Of a stretch of DNA of 64,000 nucleotides, positions 61,977 to 64,000 are shown one piece after another (positions within the stretch are counted from its first letter, which is position 1; every line of letters starts with the position of its first letter). Source of the stretch: Craterostigma plantagineum. Its lineage: Eukaryota; Streptophyta; Magnoliopsida; Lamiales; Linderniaceae. The position numbers and the translations under genes are program-made. A model generated the notes under the pieces. It saw only the letters and a list, made by a program, of their open reading frames with translations. It was not told the origin of the DNA and did no database searches. The stretch lies in contig JAPQWV010000646.1 of NCBI GenBank assembly GCA_027422505.1, positions 62,001 to 126,000 on the forward strand, read 5' to 3'.

Positions 61977-62742
61977 GGGGTTTTAATTAAATAATTAAAA
62001 ACAAATCAACCATAAACAAAATAACAACAAAATGAAAATCATTAATAAAACAGACGTTTTCGTCATCCCATGTGACGAGTTACTAACTCGTATCTTGGGA
62101 ATACGAGTTACTTGTCCACGGTGGGTTGACATGGCATTTCAAGTAACTCGTCATCCCAAGTGACGAGTTACTCTTTTCCTTTTTTTTTAAATTTAACTTA
62201 TTTTATATTATTAATTATATAATCTACCAGATCATAATTTTACATAATAAAAATCAATAAATGCATATATTTATTGTTTGTTTCGCTATCAATAAAAATA
62301 TAAGATATGCATATCATTTTAAATATTGATCGGAATCATAAAAATCAATTAATATTTTCGATATCCAAAAAATATAAGATATTCATATCATTTAAATCGT
62401 CGCGAAACAAACAATAAATAGATGCATTTATTGATTTTTTATTATGTAAAGTTACATGTGATAACGTGATATTATGGTTTGTGGATTATATAATTAATAA
62501 ATATAAAATAAGTTAAAATTTAAAAAAAAAGAAAAAAGAAAAAGAGTAACTCGTCACTTGGGATGACGAGTTACTTGAAATGCCATGTCAAGCCCACCGT
62601 GGACAAGTAACTCGTATTCCCAAGATACGAGTTAGTAACTCGTCACTTGGGATGACGAAAATGTCTGTTTTATTAATGATTTTCATTTGTTGTTTATTTT
62701 GTTTATGGTTGATTTTTTTTTTAATTATTTAATTAAAAACCC
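61977..62742. mobile_element. Fold-back (Mutator-type) MITE, right arm only
   Basis: 766-bp element with very long terminal inverted repeats (roughly 250 bp, 61977 to about 62225 and about 62490 to 62742). The inner part is also largely palindromic, so nearly the whole element can form one hairpin. Ends are GGGGTTTTAATTAAATAA and its complement. Flanking direct repeats AACATTTATTC (61966-61976) and AACATTTTTTC (62743-62753) differ at one base and fit the 9-11-bp target duplications of MULEs. Several copies of a CTCGTCA...TGACGAG palindrome occur inside the TIRs. The left arm has the empty site near 11911-11930. No ORF. Confidence 0.85.
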
Positions 62743-62753
62743 AACATTTTTTC

Positions 62754-63828
62754 CCTATGTTACAGCTAATTTCGAGCGTACATGAATAAACAGTATTGAA
62801 GTAACGCAACTTAACAGCCGCCACAAGCAAATAATTCGTTGATTTTTAGAATCTTATTACTTCTTTTAATGATGATATTGTAAGTATAACATTGCCCGAC
62901 CACTTCAATAAAAATAGGGAGAGGGAGACACTCGAATAAGTCCACGGTATGCAAAATATTGTTTCTTGATATGAACAAAGTATATTTTGGTACAATAAGA
63001 AGCTCCTTTTTTTCCCTTCAGATAAAAATAATAAAATTACACGCGGTTCTGGTAGGCGAAGGTCATAAAAAGATGCAAAGCTGATTCTGTATTTTAACGA
63101 TTAATATTTTTATATTACATAACTAGCAATTGATAGGTACAGCTACAAGTTCGTTTTGTAAGCGAGCCTCATTTGTGGGTTTTATATATTTTACTCTTTT
63201 CCAATCTGAGAAAATGAATTTCCGAAATGAAATAAACATGTCCACTTCAATTTGCCGTTAATTTATTATAAATACATGAGAGTAGGTGGGCCGAGATAAA
63301 ATAGTTCCCATCGTTATCACACGTAAGCCCAACACGCTATTAGCTGCCATACACATTATTTACAGAGTTACTTACACGTATATACACCAACCATAGATAG
63401 TTATAGGATATAAATCTAAGAATAAAATAAATATAACATGGATCGTTGGCCACGTCAAATTATTTAGCTGTTCTTTCACTTCTTTGCTTTTTAAATTAAA
63501 TAAAATCACACACCCAACAAATCCACGATCGAACAAATAGGATAAAGCTAAAAAAATTTAAAATAATAATAGACACACATAGTAGTCCACTCCAATAGTC
63601 CAATTGTAATAATAAACGATTTATCAATTTATTAATAGACACGCGTATTTAAAGATTTCAAGTAAAAAAAAAAAGGAGTCTTTCTTCTTCTCCTTCTTCC
63701 ACTTGCCTTCGTCGCCTCGTCTTCTATTTTTCCTTCGCAATTCGATTCAGACATATATGGTAGATAGTCGCACAATACAATACGTAGTCACATGTGAAGG
63801 TTGAAAAAGAGTATCAGCTGAAAAAGAT
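62754..63828. other. Intergenic, MAPKKK upstream region, right arm
   Basis: Mirror of about 10375-11910 minus the hAT element. Contains the uninterrupted hAT target near 63385-63400. No gene is supported. Confidence 0.5.
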
Positions 63829-64000
63829 GCCAGCTTGGTGGAGTAAAAAAAACAGGCCGGACAAAATCAGATTCAGACAAATCAGCTAGAGCTTCGATTT
63901 CGTCTAAGAACGATAGCAGCAGACGCAAAGAAGGCTCCATATTCAACAGCAAAGCAAGGAGCTTTGAGGATGTCTTATCTACGAGGAACTCTCCTCGGCG
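63829..64000 (+). pseudogene. MAPKKK3: MAPKKK3-like exon 1, right copy, partial and frameshifted
   Basis: Starts MPAWWSKK like the left gene. The A run after TGGAGT has eight bases here (63845-63852) against seven in the left copy, so the frame leaves the MAPKKK sequence after Lys8 and stops about 12 codons later. Downstream bases still match the left exon. The window ends inside this exon, so whether a kinase domain follows cannot be seen. Confidence 0.8.

Overview
This is a nuclear window from a flowering plant, most likely a eudicot. All genes are multi-exon with GT-AG introns that are AT-rich. They include nuclear-encoded PsaN, a plant PI4K-beta, a pollen-type callose synthase, plant MAPKKK and R2R3-MYB families, and MITEs of plant type. 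The species cannot be read from the sequence.

Region A (1 to about 10.2 kb) is unique sequence. It holds the 3' part of CDKE-1/CDK8 (+), a short unassigned membrane-type ORF (+), photosystem I subunit PsaN (-), an R2R3-MYB (-), the gamma-secretase subunit PEN-2 (-) and a MAPKKK3-like kinase (-). The only mobile element seen here is a weak MITE-like segment between PEN-2 and the kinase.

Region B (about 10.2 kb to 64 kb) is one enormous imperfect inverted repeat. The left arm (10202-37703) and right arm (37755-64000) are reverse complements around a 51-base spacer, and the right arm runs off the window. Outside to inside, each arm carries the MAPKKK3 5' end, the BTF3 (nascent-polypeptide-associated complex beta) locus, callose synthase 5, a BTB/POZ-domain gene, PI4K-beta, an unassigned exon pair, and the 3' end of a gene with an SRI-like C-terminal domain. 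The spacer sits between two inverted copies of an LTR-end plus tRNA-iMet primer-binding-site signature.

The arms are not identical. A 474-bp hAT-type MITE with an 8-bp target duplication is in the left arm only. A 766-bp fold-back element with an approximately 11-bp target duplication is in the right arm only. The whole BTF3 gene body (1595 bp) is missing from the right arm at a 6-bp microhomology. Private small indels break reading frames in both arms at different places, so where one copy of CalS5 or the BTB gene is broken the other is usually intact. The right arm carries more lesions, including three in PI4K-beta exon 1 and at least four in CalS5.

Two readings fit. One is a real, diverged inverted segmental duplication. 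The other is two allelic haplotypes of one locus joined head-to-head in an assembly with residual indel errors. The structural differences argue against a simple hairpin-read artefact. Both innermost gene copies are cut at the same place, in an intron beside the retroelement remnant, so the centre is a breakpoint in either reading. No operon-like or novel enzymatic system was found; the palindrome and its arm-specific events are the unusual content.
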